Source of the DNA: Helicobacter apodemus
GTDB taxonomy: Bacteria; Campylobacterota; Campylobacteria; Campylobacterales; Helicobacteraceae
Assembly: GCF_000765745.2 (NCBI RefSeq)
Contig: NZ_JRPC02000002.1
Span: 1 to 64,000 of the forward strand
Direction: 5' to 3'
DNA length: 64,000 bases
The position numbers and the translations under genes are program-made. Under the pieces are notes generated by a model. It made no database searches, was not told the origin of the DNA, and saw nothing but the letters and a program-made list of their open reading frames with translations. Positions 1 to 8,774 of this stretch are shown in pieces; positions within the stretch are counted from its first letter, which is position 1; the number at the start of each line of letters is the position of its first letter.

Positions 1-142
1 TGGCATTTCCTGTGCTAAGCAAAGAAAAGCTTGTAATACTCCTTAAACCAATTTGTTTTTTAAAGAGATTATCAATATTGAGTTCATCACTAGCTAAAAG
101 AGTGCTTGTTAAAAACAATAGAGTAAGCAAAAGTTTTTTCAT
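1..142 (-). CDS. Exported protein, N-terminal fragment (cut by window start)
   Basis: The gene runs leftwards out of the window, so only 47 N-terminal codons are visible. The reverse strand starts with ATG at 142 behind an AAGGA ribosome site and encodes a short positive N-terminus, a hydrophobic stretch and an alanine-serine cleavage region (MKKLLLTLLFLTSTLLASDE), a typical Sec signal peptide. The following residues include NLFKKQIGLRSITSFSLLS. I do not recognise the family. It is divergent from the secreted-protein gene starting at 269. Confidence 0.7.
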   Translation of the reverse strand, partial: MKKLLLTLLFLTSTLLASDELNIDNLFKKQIGLRSITSFSLLSTGNA

Positions 143-207
143 TCCAATCCTTTTAAAGATATTGACTAGAATTTTAAAGAATAAATCATTACAAAGTAAA
201 ATAAAAC

Positions 208-236
208 TTGACTTTAAAATAAAAATATACTATAGT
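208..236 (+). promoter_or_regulatory. Sigma70-type promoter of the secreted-protein gene at 269
   Basis: TTGACT at 208-213, a 17-base spacer and TATAGT at 231-236 form a near-consensus sigma70 promoter ending about 32 bases before the start codon. Most other candidate promoters in this window show only a -10 element, as is usual in Helicobacter, so a recognisable -35 box is uncommon here. Confidence 0.55.
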
Positions 237-268
237 GAAAACTCAAAATTTTCAAAAAAGAAGAAATT

Positions 269-847
269 ATGTTTAAAAGGGTTTTGAGTATCTTAGCTTT
301 AGGTTCTTTACCTTTAAGCTTAGCATTAGCACAAGAAGATGTTTTAGCGTTAGTAAGTAAAGGCAAAGTTACTAGTGAGAGTGTAGGTGTTACTAGATTA
401 AACATTGAAGAGAAAAAACAGGTAAAGGGGGGATATATCCTTAGCCCTGCTATAACTATCCAAAAATATGGGATAGGAATGAGTGGCTTCACACAAGTTG
501 GTGTTATTGTTGGGCTATCACAACACGAATTAGATAATAAAGCAATTTGTGGATACAATTTTTCTAGCAATTGTGGAGGATATATGGATAAACAAAGATA
601 TAATGAATATATGTCTGTTGCTGATTATAACAACAATGAGCGTATTGTTGCAACATTAACAAAAACAACAACACCTAGTTTTTTTGGAACTCCTAGACTT
701 AATTTTACAAAAGGTGGGATGGTTGTAGGTATATCATCAAGTGGTAGGCTTTATAAGGTTAGAAGTCTCTCTGCCTATCATAGTATCGTAAGTGAAGTCT
801 ATAATCTCAAAAAGAATGAATTAGCGATAAAAGCTATGGCAAGATGA
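269..847 (+). CDS. Secreted hypothetical protein A with double-glycine-like motif
   Basis: The 192-residue product has a Sec-type signal peptide (MFKRVLSILALGSLPLSLALA) and no other membrane segment. Residues 44-55 read LNIEEKKQVKGG, which matches a double-glycine leader at Leu -12, Glu -8, Val -4 and GG, although Lys stands at the usual Leu/Met -7 position. The part after GG is rich in Gly, Ser, Thr and Asn, with Cys near residues 94 and 102. A recognisable relative, A', lies at 3278 and shares the core DVLAL..KGKV. The gene is followed after 18 bases by the secreted-protein-like gene B. Family and function are not recognised; export is inferred from the signal peptide only. Confidence 0.7.
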   Translation: MFKRVLSILALGSLPLSLALAQEDVLALVSKGKVTSESVGVTRLNIEEKKQVKGGYILSPAITIQKYGIGMSGFTQVGVIVGLSQHELDNKAICGYNFSSNCGGYMDKQRYNEYMSVADYNNNERIVATLTKTTTPSFFGTPRLNFTKGGMVVGISSSGRLYKVRSLSAYHSIVSEVYNLKKNELAIKAMAR

Positions 848-865
848 TAACAAGGAGACATAGCT

Positions 866-1993
866 ATGATAGGTTCTTTAAACTCTAGCTTTTCTTTTAA
901 TAGTTATTCTTTAAACATTAGCAATAAACTTCGTATCAATAATACTAATGCAGATAATGCAGACAATACTAATATACAAAAAAATAACCAAAGCATAGAA
1001 TCTAAAAAATCCTCCTTAGATTCTAAAGAAGTTTTAGGTTATAAAGTCGATAAAGAAGGGTATTTTACCAAAGAGTTTAATAAAGCAGCAGGAATACCAG
1101 AGGATTATAAGATGCATTCCTCAAGCTTAGAGAGTTTAGTGAGGGTAAGAGCTCCTTCCTTGTATTTTGCTGATATAGATATTGCCAAAACCATAGGTAA
1201 TGCCTATAAGATTCTCTCCCAAGTGGTAGGAGAGGATACTTTAAAAGATAAAGATAGTTTTAGCCTTGAAGAAATAGCTAAATTTCCTCAAGGCTATGAA
1301 TATCATCGACAGAGTTTGCAAGTTACTAAAATTTATCAAACTACTAAGGATTATATGAATTTTGCCAATAATGATACAAATTGGAGGCATTTACAAAAAC
1401 AGGATAAGGAAGCTTCAACTCTCTTCTTTAATAGTTATGAGACAATGAGACAAGGTCTCCCTGCTACAGATATTTTTAATAATGCTAGCGGTGGTCAAGA
1501 AGAATCCTTCAATTTTAACCCTAATAGCAGTAAATACATTAATGAAGATGGCTCCATTACTAAAGGTGGGCTTTTAGTAGCTGTTGTTAATAAAGTGAGT
1601 TACACAATGGAAGGTACAACAACAATACAAGGTAAAGGAGAAGGGTTTGATAAAAGTTTAAGTAGGCAAGAGGCAGATGAGATTAGGAGGGATTTTGGTG
1701 TATCTATGCTTGTCCTCTATGCAACAGGGGAAGAAGGTAGTTGGTTGCTAGGAACTGATTTGGAGACTTTTAAGAAAAAACATTCAGAACTTATGAAGTC
1801 TTATCAAAGAAAATTAGATCAATGGCGAAAAGAGGATGAGGAATTTGAAAAAAACTACAAAAGCCCTATGCAAATAATGCTTGAAGAGCTAGATGAAGCA
1901 ATGAAAAAGAATCTAAAACGCATACAAAAAAAGAAACAAGAAGAAAAGCAACAAGCCAAACAAATAATAAAAAAGCTAGACATAAATGCTTAA
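866..1993 (+). CDS. Probable flagellum-dependent secreted protein B, Cj0814-like
   Basis: This 375-residue protein has an AAGGAG ribosome site and lacks a Sec signal peptide. Its N-terminus is rich in Asn and Ser, as in substrates of flagellar export. Residues 57-79 carry a GYKVDKEGYFTKEFN...GIP module also present in gene C (2136). From memory this module occurs in the Campylobacter/Helicobacter Cj0814 family of flagellum-dependent secreted proteins. The last 90 residues are highly charged and probably helical or coiled-coil (repeated Lys, Glu, Gln). The gene follows A closely and may share its promoter. The family call is from memory of a motif, and secretion is inferred. Confidence 0.55.
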   Translation: MIGSLNSSFSFNSYSLNISNKLRINNTNADNADNTNIQKNNQSIESKKSSLDSKEVLGYKVDKEGYFTKEFNKAAGIPEDYKMHSSSLESLVRVRAPSLYFADIDIAKTIGNAYKILSQVVGEDTLKDKDSFSLEEIAKFPQGYEYHRQSLQVTKIYQTTKDYMNFANNDTNWRHLQKQDKEASTLFFNSYETMRQGLPATDIFNNASGGQEESFNFNPNSSKYINEDGSITKGGLLVAVVNKVSYTMEGTTTIQGKGEGFDKSLSRQEADEIRRDFGVSMLVLYATGEEGSWLLGTDLETFKKKHSELMKSYQRKLDQWRKEDEEFEKNYKSPMQIMLEELDEAMKKNLKRIQKKKQEEKQQAKQIIKKLDINA

Positions 1994-2101
1994 GTAGAGA
2001 TACACTCTTTTTTTCATTCCTTAAAGATTTAGAATAATTAGAAAAGACCTGTTAAGGAATATTTTGCTTTCATACTTTTATGAAATACGCAACCAATATA
2101 A

Positions 2102-2129
2102 AAAAGTTTTAGAATCAAGATTTCGATAA
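2102..2129 (+). promoter_or_regulatory. Possible sigma28 (FliA) promoter upstream of gene C
   Basis: AAAAGTTT (2102-2109), 12 bases and TTCGATAA (2122-2129) resemble the sigma28 pattern TAAAGTTT-N11-GCCGATAA, with one base more in the spacer. The -10 box overlaps the ribosome site TAAGGA of gene C, so transcription would start about at the start codon and give a nearly leaderless message. That conflict lowers confidence. A flagellar sigma factor would fit a flagellum-exported protein. Confidence 0.3.
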
Positions 2130-2135
2130 GGATTA

Positions 2136-3173
2136 ATGATGAAGATTCAATCTTATAGTAATTATCATTTGACTACACAAAGGGATTTAGAGAACTCTTT
2201 TAATCAAAAGAATAATTTATTGTCTAAAAATCAAGAAAAACCTATCCCAATAGATTCTGCGACAAATTCTTCAACCTCTTTATTTGATTGGAATGGAGCA
2301 GTTGCTAAAGCTATCGGTTATACGCCCAATCAAGATGGATTTTTCCACAATGACTTGAATGCAAAACTTGGAATCCCAAGTAGCATAAAAATTCCTTCTG
2401 ATATTGTTGTAAGATATGATTTGTCCCAAGCATTGGGTTATTACAACAATATTAATATGCAAGCAAGTATTCAAAACAGCTACCAAGCATTTTCAAAACT
2501 ATCTAATCAAGGTATAGAAGCCTTGATAAGCCAAGCTAAGCAAAAGCCAATGGGTGATAATCAATCGCTTTATGATTCTCTTTTGAAGATTCCTCAATTC
2601 ATTGACAATAAGGGTGAATTAAATCAAAGTGGTAAATTCACAGCTTTTATGGTATTAAATGATGAATATATAGTCGGTGATTTAACGATAGCAGGAGAGA
2701 TACAGAGGGCTGGAAGCAAATATGCAAACATCCTAGATGAGAATGATAATTTATTGGGGATGAATATCCTTGATAGGGGTAAAGCTGGGGCGTTATTAAG
2801 AAAGTCTATCAATGAAATAACTCCAGAAGAGTTTAGGGCACAATGGGAGGAATTGCGAAAAGAATATCAAGCCAAGAATGAGAGTCAGCTAAAGGGGATT
2901 GGAGTGGAAAATGTGGAGATAGAAAAAATCAACAATCCAGCGGAGCAAAAAGGAAAAAATCCTTTTAAGCCTATTGAAGGCAAAAGCCAAAATCAAACCT
3001 ATCAAGATACAAATGTCTTTAATACTTTGCAATTCTTACAAAACCAACAAAAAGCGAATTTGCTCTCTTTTCTATTTCATCAAAGTCCCAATGTGGATTC
3101 TTCTTTCAACAGGTTAGATAACTTCATCATACAGAGTTTTCTTAAAACACAAAAGATGGACAGGGAAGTATAA
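2136..3173 (+). CDS. Probable flagellum-dependent secreted protein C, paralogue of B
   Basis: The 345-residue protein begins at one of two adjacent ATG codons (2136 or 2139) after TAAGGA; the second has better spacing. It has no Sec signal or membrane segment and a polar N-terminus rich in Asn, Gln and Ser. Residues 61-81 read GYTPNQDGFFHNDLNAKLGI plus Pro and align with residues 58-78 of gene B, so the two share an N-terminal module of the Cj0814-like type; the rest is divergent. The C-terminal third is again charged, with a final stretch rich in Gln, Phe and Leu. A possible FliA promoter lies just upstream. Function is unknown; export by the flagellar apparatus is inferred. Confidence 0.5.
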   Translation: MMKIQSYSNYHLTTQRDLENSFNQKNNLLSKNQEKPIPIDSATNSSTSLFDWNGAVAKAIGYTPNQDGFFHNDLNAKLGIPSSIKIPSDIVVRYDLSQALGYYNNINMQASIQNSYQAFSKLSNQGIEALISQAKQKPMGDNQSLYDSLLKIPQFIDNKGELNQSGKFTAFMVLNDEYIVGDLTIAGEIQRAGSKYANILDENDNLLGMNILDRGKAGALLRKSINEITPEEFRAQWEELRKEYQAKNESQLKGIGVENVEIEKINNPAEQKGKNPFKPIEGKSQNQTYQDTNVFNTLQFLQNQQKANLLSFLFHQSPNVDSSFNRLDNFIIQSFLKTQKMDREV

Positions 3174-3277
3174 TAAATAACAAGTCTAAAGGAAATTTTA
3201 AGACTTTAAGAAAGCTTTTGCTTTTTTAATTAATATTCGGTTAAGATTAAATCCTAACAATTATATAAGGCAGATTA

Positions 3278-3548
3278 ATGAAAAAGGTGTTTTTAACTGC
3301 AATATTAGCTTTAGGACTTATGAATGTAGTTAATGTGGAGGAAGTAGATGTATTAGCACTTGCTACTAAAGGTAAAGTGAGTGATAATGTTGTATGGGTT
3401 AAGGTTTTAAGCCTTAAAGAAGAATAAGAAGTATAGACCTTATACATTAGGTTGGCATGGTTATACATATATTACAATGCCAATCAGAAATAATTACAAC
3501 GCAAACATAAATAACCAAAGTAACAGCCATATGTCTAATGTTTTATGA
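3278..3548 (+). pseudogene. Decayed relative A' of secreted protein A
   Basis: The frame opened by ATG 3278 encodes 49 residues: a signal-peptide-like start (MKKVFLTAILALGL) and DVLALATKGKVSDN, which match protein A (DVLALVSKGKV). A TAA at 3425-3427 stops it inside VLSLKEE, exactly where protein A has its double-glycine motif. Other frames continue with sensible residues (WHGYTYITMPIRNNYNANI) up to a TGA at 3546-3548, suggesting nonsense and frameshift decay of a longer gene. It could still make a short secreted peptide. It precedes the decayed gene B' just as A precedes B. Confidence 0.55.
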
Positions 3549-3557
3549 AATGGTATT

Positions 3558-4668
3558 TTGGCATTCGTGGGGGTTCTCAATGAGGTTAGATTATGCTTGA
3601 TATGGGTAGTGGTAAATAACAACTATATAGACTTAAGTCAAACGGTTTCTAAGGCATTCTTTACTGCCCTCTCTATCAATCTTAATCCACAAGATTCTAA
3701 TATTAATGCTAATCAAATCCAAGTAAGCGGGGTTAAGGTTAGAAAAGAGCAAGAATCTCTTCATCCAAACAATGTTATTTTAGAGATCCTCTCACTAATG
3801 CCTATGTCAATGTGGGTTTAAGTGATGAGAGCTTAACAAAGCTTAAAGGGGTTTTTGGAGAAGGTTCTTGAGGGCAATCAAGCCTTGCTTAAAGGCGAGG
3901 TAGAAGAGTTTGTAAGTAGTTGGTATGCGGATATTGCTTATAAAAGGGGCTATATCCAAGCAGATGAAAACAAAGATGGATTCTTAGATATCAAGAGAGA
4001 AAAATACTAATTCTTTCTCTAAGGGTCTTATGTATAGCTCCAATGGTAAGAATTTTTATATGGGCAATGATGAGTTTTATTTAAAGTTTTCTAGTATTAA
4101 TTCCCAAGATATGACAAGGATTGATAAATACACCACTAGCTCTGTAGAAGAGGAGCTTAATAGAATGATTAAGTTAGATAAGGATGCTAATCTTTTATCT
4201 AGCGAGAGTTTTTCTAGTCTTTTGGAAAACCTTTTGAAAAAAATGGACAAAAAGCTTAAAAAACTTCTGGCAAAAGAACTTGCAAAAGCAGGGATTAATG
4301 CTAAATCTATTGACTTAACCGCTTCACCTGAAGAAATCCTCCAACAAATTATGGAGAATCCAAAAGGTGAGGAAGTTTTAAATAATATTCAAAAACAATT
4401 AGGGCAAGAACAAAAAGGTCATAGAGATTCTAATTAAGAAGTAAATGTGGAAAACAACCTTGATGTTCCTAATATACAAACCCAAGATGATACTGCTACC
4501 TTTGCAGCAATAGCAAAGCCTACTAAACTAGATCAGCAAACCTTAGCTTCTAATCTTTTTAATAATGCAAACTTTGAAGAAGATATTATTGCTATCGTGC
4601 AAGAAATAGCACAAAATGTAGATAGGCAATATGCTTCTGATACTTTTAGGAAAGGCATTAGATATTAA
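3558..4668 (+). pseudogene. Decayed large secreted-protein gene B', several frameshifts and a stop
   Basis: Coherent protein segments lie in different frames: NNNYIDLSQTVSKAFFTALS, then DPLTNAYVNVGLSDESLTKL, then GEVEEFVSSWYADIAYKRGY followed by an EF-hand-like loop DENKDGFLD, then a frame open through 4030-4437. The breaks fall near 3785, 3865 and 4005. An in-frame TAA at 4435-4437 separates the last segment from EVNVENNLDVPNIQ, which continues in the same frame to a stop at 4668. The pieces together would make a protein of roughly 370 residues or more. Separate short genes at 4030 and 4447 are possible but less likely. No function is assigned; the context suggests a secreted protein. Confidence 0.6.
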
Positions 4669-4697
4669 TGCTTAAAACTTCTGTGTTATTCGTTTTA

Positions 4698-5630
4698 TTA
4701 TTTTTCAATCCTTTGGCGAATTTTTAATTTGGGTAGGAAGTGTGAGGGGAGAAGTAAATAAATACAGGCTTGTATCGCATAAAAATTAGGATAAATACTC
4801 AAGCTTTGTAAAATCTTTTTGATAGCCTTTTTTCTATTCCCTCCTTGATGATAAAGTAAAGCAGCAATTGTACAGAGCTTTGCTAGATGTTTAGGGCAAC
4901 AAGCTTTGCGTTCTTTATAAAAGAGTAAAATATCTTGTTCGTAGTTTTTAACCATTTCTAGGGGTTGGTATTTGAGGTTTTGGGTCAGCGATTCTGCGTG
5001 GATTCTATAGAATTTTAAGGGGCGATGTAGGTAGTAACAGGGGCTTCCTTTGTGTAACCTAAGCCATAAAAGCCCAATATTACCACGTTTTAAATCCTCA
5101 TTAAAACGTCTTGTGCCAAGCAGTTTTCGCTCAAAAAGTGTAATAAACTCTCCTTGTAATTGTCCGCATAAAATCTCTTGAAAGCTTACTTCTCTTGTTT
5201 CATCAATACCCTTACCAGAGAGATAACCATCATCACTTCTGGTGCAGTTTGCGATAATTATTCCATATTTTTTTTGGAATCTTAAATAGATCTCTACCAT
5301 TTGTGTAATAGATTCTTTAAAGAGTAAATCATCATCATCTAAGAGCAAAACTAAATCCCCACTAGCATAGTCTAAGCCATTATTACGATTTCCTGCAGAA
5401 CCTTTGGTGTGTGCATTAGAGACGACTTTTATAGAGGGGTTGTCTTTAGCATATTCAGAGGCAAAGGCAAAAGTATTATCACTAGAGTTATCATCGCTAA
5501 TGATAATTTCTAAATTAGGATAATCTTGCTCTAAAATACTTTCAATAGCTTCTGTAAAAAAGTATTCACGATTAAAAGTTGTGAGGATAATACTAACTTT
5601 AGGGAGATTCCCATAAGTACTTAAGTCCAT
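4698..5630 (-). CDS. Glycosyltransferase, family 2
   Basis: The 310-residue protein starts at ATG 5630 behind AAGGAG. It has a GT-A fold N-terminus: VSIILTTFNREYFFTEAIES, then SDDNSSDNT at about 46-53 (nucleotide binding) and LLLDDDDLLF at about 95-104 with the acidic cluster that binds metal and the sugar nucleotide. Family 2 enzymes transfer a sugar from a nucleotide donor to lipopolysaccharide, capsule or protein glycans; the acceptor cannot be told here. There are no membrane segments, and the C-terminus is basic and helical. It is transcribed alone, divergent from the nucleotide-sugar dehydrogenase gene at 5964, and both may serve surface-glycan synthesis. Confidence 0.85.
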   Translation of the reverse strand: MDLSTYGNLPKVSIILTTFNREYFFTEAIESILEQDYPNLEIIISDDNSSDNTFAFASEYAKDNPSIKVVSNAHTKGSAGNRNNGLDYASGDLVLLLDDDDLLFKESITQMVEIYLRFQKKYGIIIANCTRSDDGYLSGKGIDETREVSFQEILCGQLQGEFITLFERKLLGTRRFNEDLKRGNIGLLWLRLHKGSPCYYLHRPLKFYRIHAESLTQNLKYQPLEMVKNYEQDILLFYKERKACCPKHLAKLCTIAALLYHQGGNRKKAIKKILQSLSIYPNFYAIQACIYLLLPSHFLPKLKIRQRIEK

Positions 5631-5963
5631 ATTCTTGCTCCTTTATATCGGATTTTATAATGATTCTTTTTAAGTTTTAGTTATTTTCTCTATAATCTTA
5701 GTTTTTCTTGCATTCTTAATTGGTTGTATCCATTGTTGTGGGATAGGCTAAAAAGATGCTGATAAAAGTTTTCTTGTATCCTTGATAAAACACTCATTAA
5801 AGCCTATGAAAGTATAAATTCTTAAAGACCTTATAGCAGAGATAACCAATTTCCTAAATTTTAGCTAGGGATATTATAGACTAAAATCAATATGAGTTTT
5901 TTTAAGTTGTGTTAGAATCTTTTTTAAAAAATAAGTAAAACAGAATTTATAGAGGATATTGCA
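5631..5963. promoter_or_regulatory. Divergent 333-base intergenic region with two -10 candidates
   Basis: On the plus strand TGTTAGAAT (TAGAAT at 5913-5918) is a likely extended -10 for the dehydrogenase gene, with start ATG 5964. On the minus strand TATAAA (5654-5659) is a candidate -10 for the glycosyltransferase. The middle part is AT-rich; I see no open frame of note, no RNA gene and no clear hairpin. Confidence 0.4.
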
Positions 5964-7217
5964 ATGAAAACTTTAGCAATTATTGGGCTTGGGTATGTAG
6001 GACTACCTTTAGCGGTGGAATTTGGCAAAAAATATCCCGTGATAGGATTTGATATTGATAAGATAAGGATTGATGAGTTAAAAGGCGGGTATGATAGGAC
6101 TTTAGAGGTAGAAAGGGAATCTTTAATTTCTGCAACAAAACTTAGTTTTACTGCATCACTAAAAAAATTAAAGGCAGCACAAATTTATATTATCACGGTT
6201 CCTACGCCCATTGATAAGTTTAATAAGCCTGACTTAACCCCCTTAAAAAAGGCTTCACAAAGTGTTGGGTCTGTGCTTAAAAAGGGGGATATTGTTATTT
6301 ATGAAAGCACCGTTTATCCTGGTTGCACAGAGGAGGAATGTGTCCCTATTTTAGAGCAAACAAGTGGATTGCGGTTTAATCAAGATTTTTTTTGCGGGTA
6401 TTCTCCTGAACGCATAAATCCAGGTGATAAAACGCATCGCTTGCCAAATATCAAAAAGGTAACAAGTGGTTCTACTCCTGAAGTTGCTGATGAAATTAAT
6501 GCTTTATACGCAAGTATTATTACCGCTGGGACGCATAAAGTAACAAGTATTAAAGTAGCAGAAGCAGCTAAAGTTATAGAAAACTCTCAAAGGGATATTA
6601 ATATTGCTTTTGTTAATGAGTTAGCTTTAATCTTTGATAGATTAGGGATTGATACTTTAGAAGTTTTAGAAGCTGCTAGCACCAAATGGAATTTTTTACC
6701 CTTTAAGCCTGGTCTTGTGGGAGGGCATTGCATTAGTATCGATCCTTATTATCTCACTTATAAAGCAGAATCTTTAGGTTACCACTCTCAAGTCATTCTC
6801 TCTGGCAGATACATTAATGATAATATGGGAGTTATTGTGGCTAATAAGCTAATTAAGCTTATGATTAAGCAAGGTTATAAGATTAATGATTCTAAAGTTG
6901 CAATTTTGGGGATTACTTTTAAAGAGGATTGTCCAGATATTCGTAATTCACGTGTTGTAGATATTATTAGAGAGTTACAAGATTTTGGTTGCTGTGTGGA
7001 TATTTTTGATCCTCTTGCAGATAGTGCAGAAGTTAAAAAAGAGTATGCTCTAGAATTAAAGCAACCCAAAGACTTCTTATTACAAGACTACCTAGCTGTG
7101 GTAATAGCGGTGGCACATAATGCTTTTAGGACATTAGATTTTAGTGCTAAGGGAGATAGGGTTATTTATGATTTGAAAGGCATTTTACCCAAAGAGCAGG
7201 TTAGTGCGAGATTATAG
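5964..7217 (+). CDS. UDP-N-acetylhexosamine dehydrogenase (WbpA/WbpO/TviB type)
   Basis: The 417-residue protein belongs to the UDP-glucose/GDP-mannose dehydrogenase family, which oxidises C6 of a nucleotide sugar to a uronic acid with two NAD+. Visible features are the Rossmann motif GLGYVGLPLA (residues 8-17), VPTPID at 79-84, ESTVYPG at 114-120 and the catalytic Cys256 in GGHCISIDPYYL. The latter, with the following YKAESLGY, is typical of enzymes acting on UDP-GlcNAc or UDP-GalNAc rather than UDP-glucose. It stands between a glycosyltransferase and gatB with its own promoter. The likely role is making an N-acetyl-hexosaminuronic acid for surface polysaccharide. Exact substrate is inferred. 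Confidence 0.85.
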   Translation: MKTLAIIGLGYVGLPLAVEFGKKYPVIGFDIDKIRIDELKGGYDRTLEVERESLISATKLSFTASLKKLKAAQIYIITVPTPIDKFNKPDLTPLKKASQSVGSVLKKGDIVIYESTVYPGCTEEECVPILEQTSGLRFNQDFFCGYSPERINPGDKTHRLPNIKKVTSGSTPEVADEINALYASIITAGTHKVTSIKVAEAAKVIENSQRDINIAFVNELALIFDRLGIDTLEVLEAASTKWNFLPFKPGLVGGHCISIDPYYLTYKAESLGYHSQVILSGRYINDNMGVIVANKLIKLMIKQGYKINDSKVAILGITFKEDCPDIRNSRVVDIIRELQDFGCCVDIFDPLADSAEVKKEYALELKQPKDFLLQDYLAVVIAVAHNAFRTLDFSAKGDRVIYDLKGILPKEQVSARL

Positions 7218-7237
7218 TTAATTTAAAACAAAAATGT

Positions 7238-7243
7238 TAAAAT
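7238..7243 (+). promoter_or_regulatory. -10 element of gatB promoter
   Basis: TGTTAAAAT contains TAAAAT at 7238-7243 with an upstream TG, an extended -10 about 29 bases before the gatB start. No clear -35 box is seen. Confidence 0.4.
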
Positions 7244-7271
7244 TCATTTGATTTAGCTTTAAGGAATGTTT

Positions 7272-8699
7272 ATGAGTGCTTTTGAAACTATTATTGGGCT
7301 TGAAGTGCATGTTCAGCTTAATACCAAAACAAAGATTTTTTGTTCTTGTCCTACAAGCTTTGGTGAAGAGCCAAACAAAAATGTTTGTCCTGTTTGTTTA
7401 GGGCTACCTGGTGCTTTGCCTGTGTTAAATCGTGAAGTTGTGAAAAAGGCTATTGCTTTTGGTAGAGCCATTAATGCCACCATTAATCAAAATTCTATTT
7501 TTGCAAGAAAAAATTATTTTTATCCTGATTTACCCAAAGCTTACCAAATTAGTCAATATGAGATTCCTATTGTGGGAGCGGGGAGTATTGAGATTGAAGT
7601 TAATGGTGAGAAAAAAGTTATTGGTGTAACAAGGGCACATATGGAAGAGGATGCTGGAAAGAATATCCACGAGGGGAATTGCTCTAAAGTTGATTTAAAT
7701 CGTGCTTGCACCCCTTTGCTAGAGATTGTCAGTGAGCCTCATATGCGAAATAGCGATGAAGCCATTGCTTACCTTAAGAAATTGCATTCTATTGTCCGAT
7801 TTTTAGGTATTAGTGATGCGAATATGCAAGAGGGAAGTTTCCGTTGTGACGCGAATGTTTCTATCCGCCCAAAGGGGGATTGTAAGCTTTATACACGTGT
7901 AGAGATTAAAAATCTCAATTCTTTTAAGTTTATCCAAAAGGCTATTGAATATGAAGTGGATCGTCAAATAGAGGCGTGGGAGGATAAAAAATACGAAAGT
8001 GAGGTCGTGCAAGAAACGAGACTTTTTGATACTATTAAAGGTATTACGAAATCTATGCGTGGTAAAGAAGAAGCTGCGGATTATCAGTATTTTCCAGATC
8101 CGGATTTATTACCGGTATTTATCGATGATGCGCTTATGCAAGAAGGCTCACAAATCCCAGAAATGCCTGATGAGAAAAGGGAGAGATATATAAGAGATTT
8201 TGGCATTAAATCTAGTGATGCTGCGGTGCTTACTAGTGAATTAGAAATGGCATTATATTTTGAATCTATGTTAGAGTATGGTGCGAGTGCAAAAGGGGCA
8301 GTTACTTGGCTTACTACAGAGCTTTTAGGGCGATTAAAAGGAGAGAATACTTTACAAAATTGTGGGATAGATTCTACAACCCTTAGTGTTTTAGTCCAAC
8401 GTATTGATGCAGGGAAGATTAGTGGCAAAAGTGCTAAAGAGATTTTAGATAAATTAGTCGAAGATAAAGGTGGTGATATTGATGCCCTTATAGATTCTAT
8501 GGGATTAGCACAAGTTAATGACGATAGTGCTTTATTGGTTGCTGTTGAAACTATCCTTGGTGCAAATGCGGATAAAGTTGCAGAATATAAAAATGGCAAA
8601 GATAAGCTTTTTGGGTTTTTTGTAGGGCAGGTTATGAAAGTTGTTAAAGGGGCTAATCCCGCACGCGTTAATGAGCTTTTAAAAGAAAAATTAAGCTAA
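7272..8699 (+). CDS. gatB: Asp/Glu-tRNA amidotransferase subunit B
   Basis: GatB is the ATP-dependent kinase and amidation subunit of GatCAB, which converts Glu-tRNA(Gln) and Asp-tRNA(Asn) to the amidated forms; Campylobacterota lacking GlnRS or AsnRS need it. The 475-residue product shows the family start [20 protein letters not shown], the Cys pairs CSCP and CPVCLGLPG, and the tail-domain end [19 protein letters not shown]. The ribosome site AAGGA (7261-7265) touches the ATG at 7266, so the ATG at 7272, six bases away, is the better start. gatA and gatC are not in this window. Confidence 0.97.
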   Translation: MSAFETIIGLEVHVQLNTKTKIFCSCPTSFGEEPNKNVCPVCLGLPGALPVLNREVVKKAIAFGRAINATINQNSIFARKNYFYPDLPKAYQISQYEIPIVGAGSIEIEVNGEKKVIGVTRAHMEEDAGKNIHEGNCSKVDLNRACTPLLEIVSEPHMRNSDEAIAYLKKLHSIVRFLGISDANMQEGSFRCDANVSIRPKGDCKLYTRVEIKNLNSFKFIQKAIEYEVDRQIEAWEDKKYESEVVQETRLFDTIKGITKSMRGKEEAADYQYFPDPDLLPVFIDDALMQEGSQIPEMPDEKRERYIRDFGIKSSDAAVLTSELEMALYFESMLEYGASAKGAVTWLTTELLGRLKGENTLQNCGIDSTTLSVLVQRIDAGKISGKSAKEILDKLVEDKGGDIDALIDSMGLAQVNDDSALLVAVETILGANADKVAEYKNGKDKLFGFFVGQVMKVVKGANPARVNELLKEKLS

Positions 8700-8774
8700 C
8701 ACAATATAGAATGCAGAAACATTGATATTTAGAGCTTTTAAGCATTGCTAAAAAACTTCTTTAAAGGAATATTT

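Noticed and set aside
4030..4668. Two separate small genes at 4030-4437 and 4447-4668
   Set aside because: Both lie in the same frame split by one stop codon, and upstream frames carry further linked segments, so a single decayed gene explains them better.
8084..8599. Long minus-strand open frame inside gatB
   Set aside because: It lies wholly within a clear gatB gene and shows only the Ser/Leu/Ala-rich composition of an antisense shadow.
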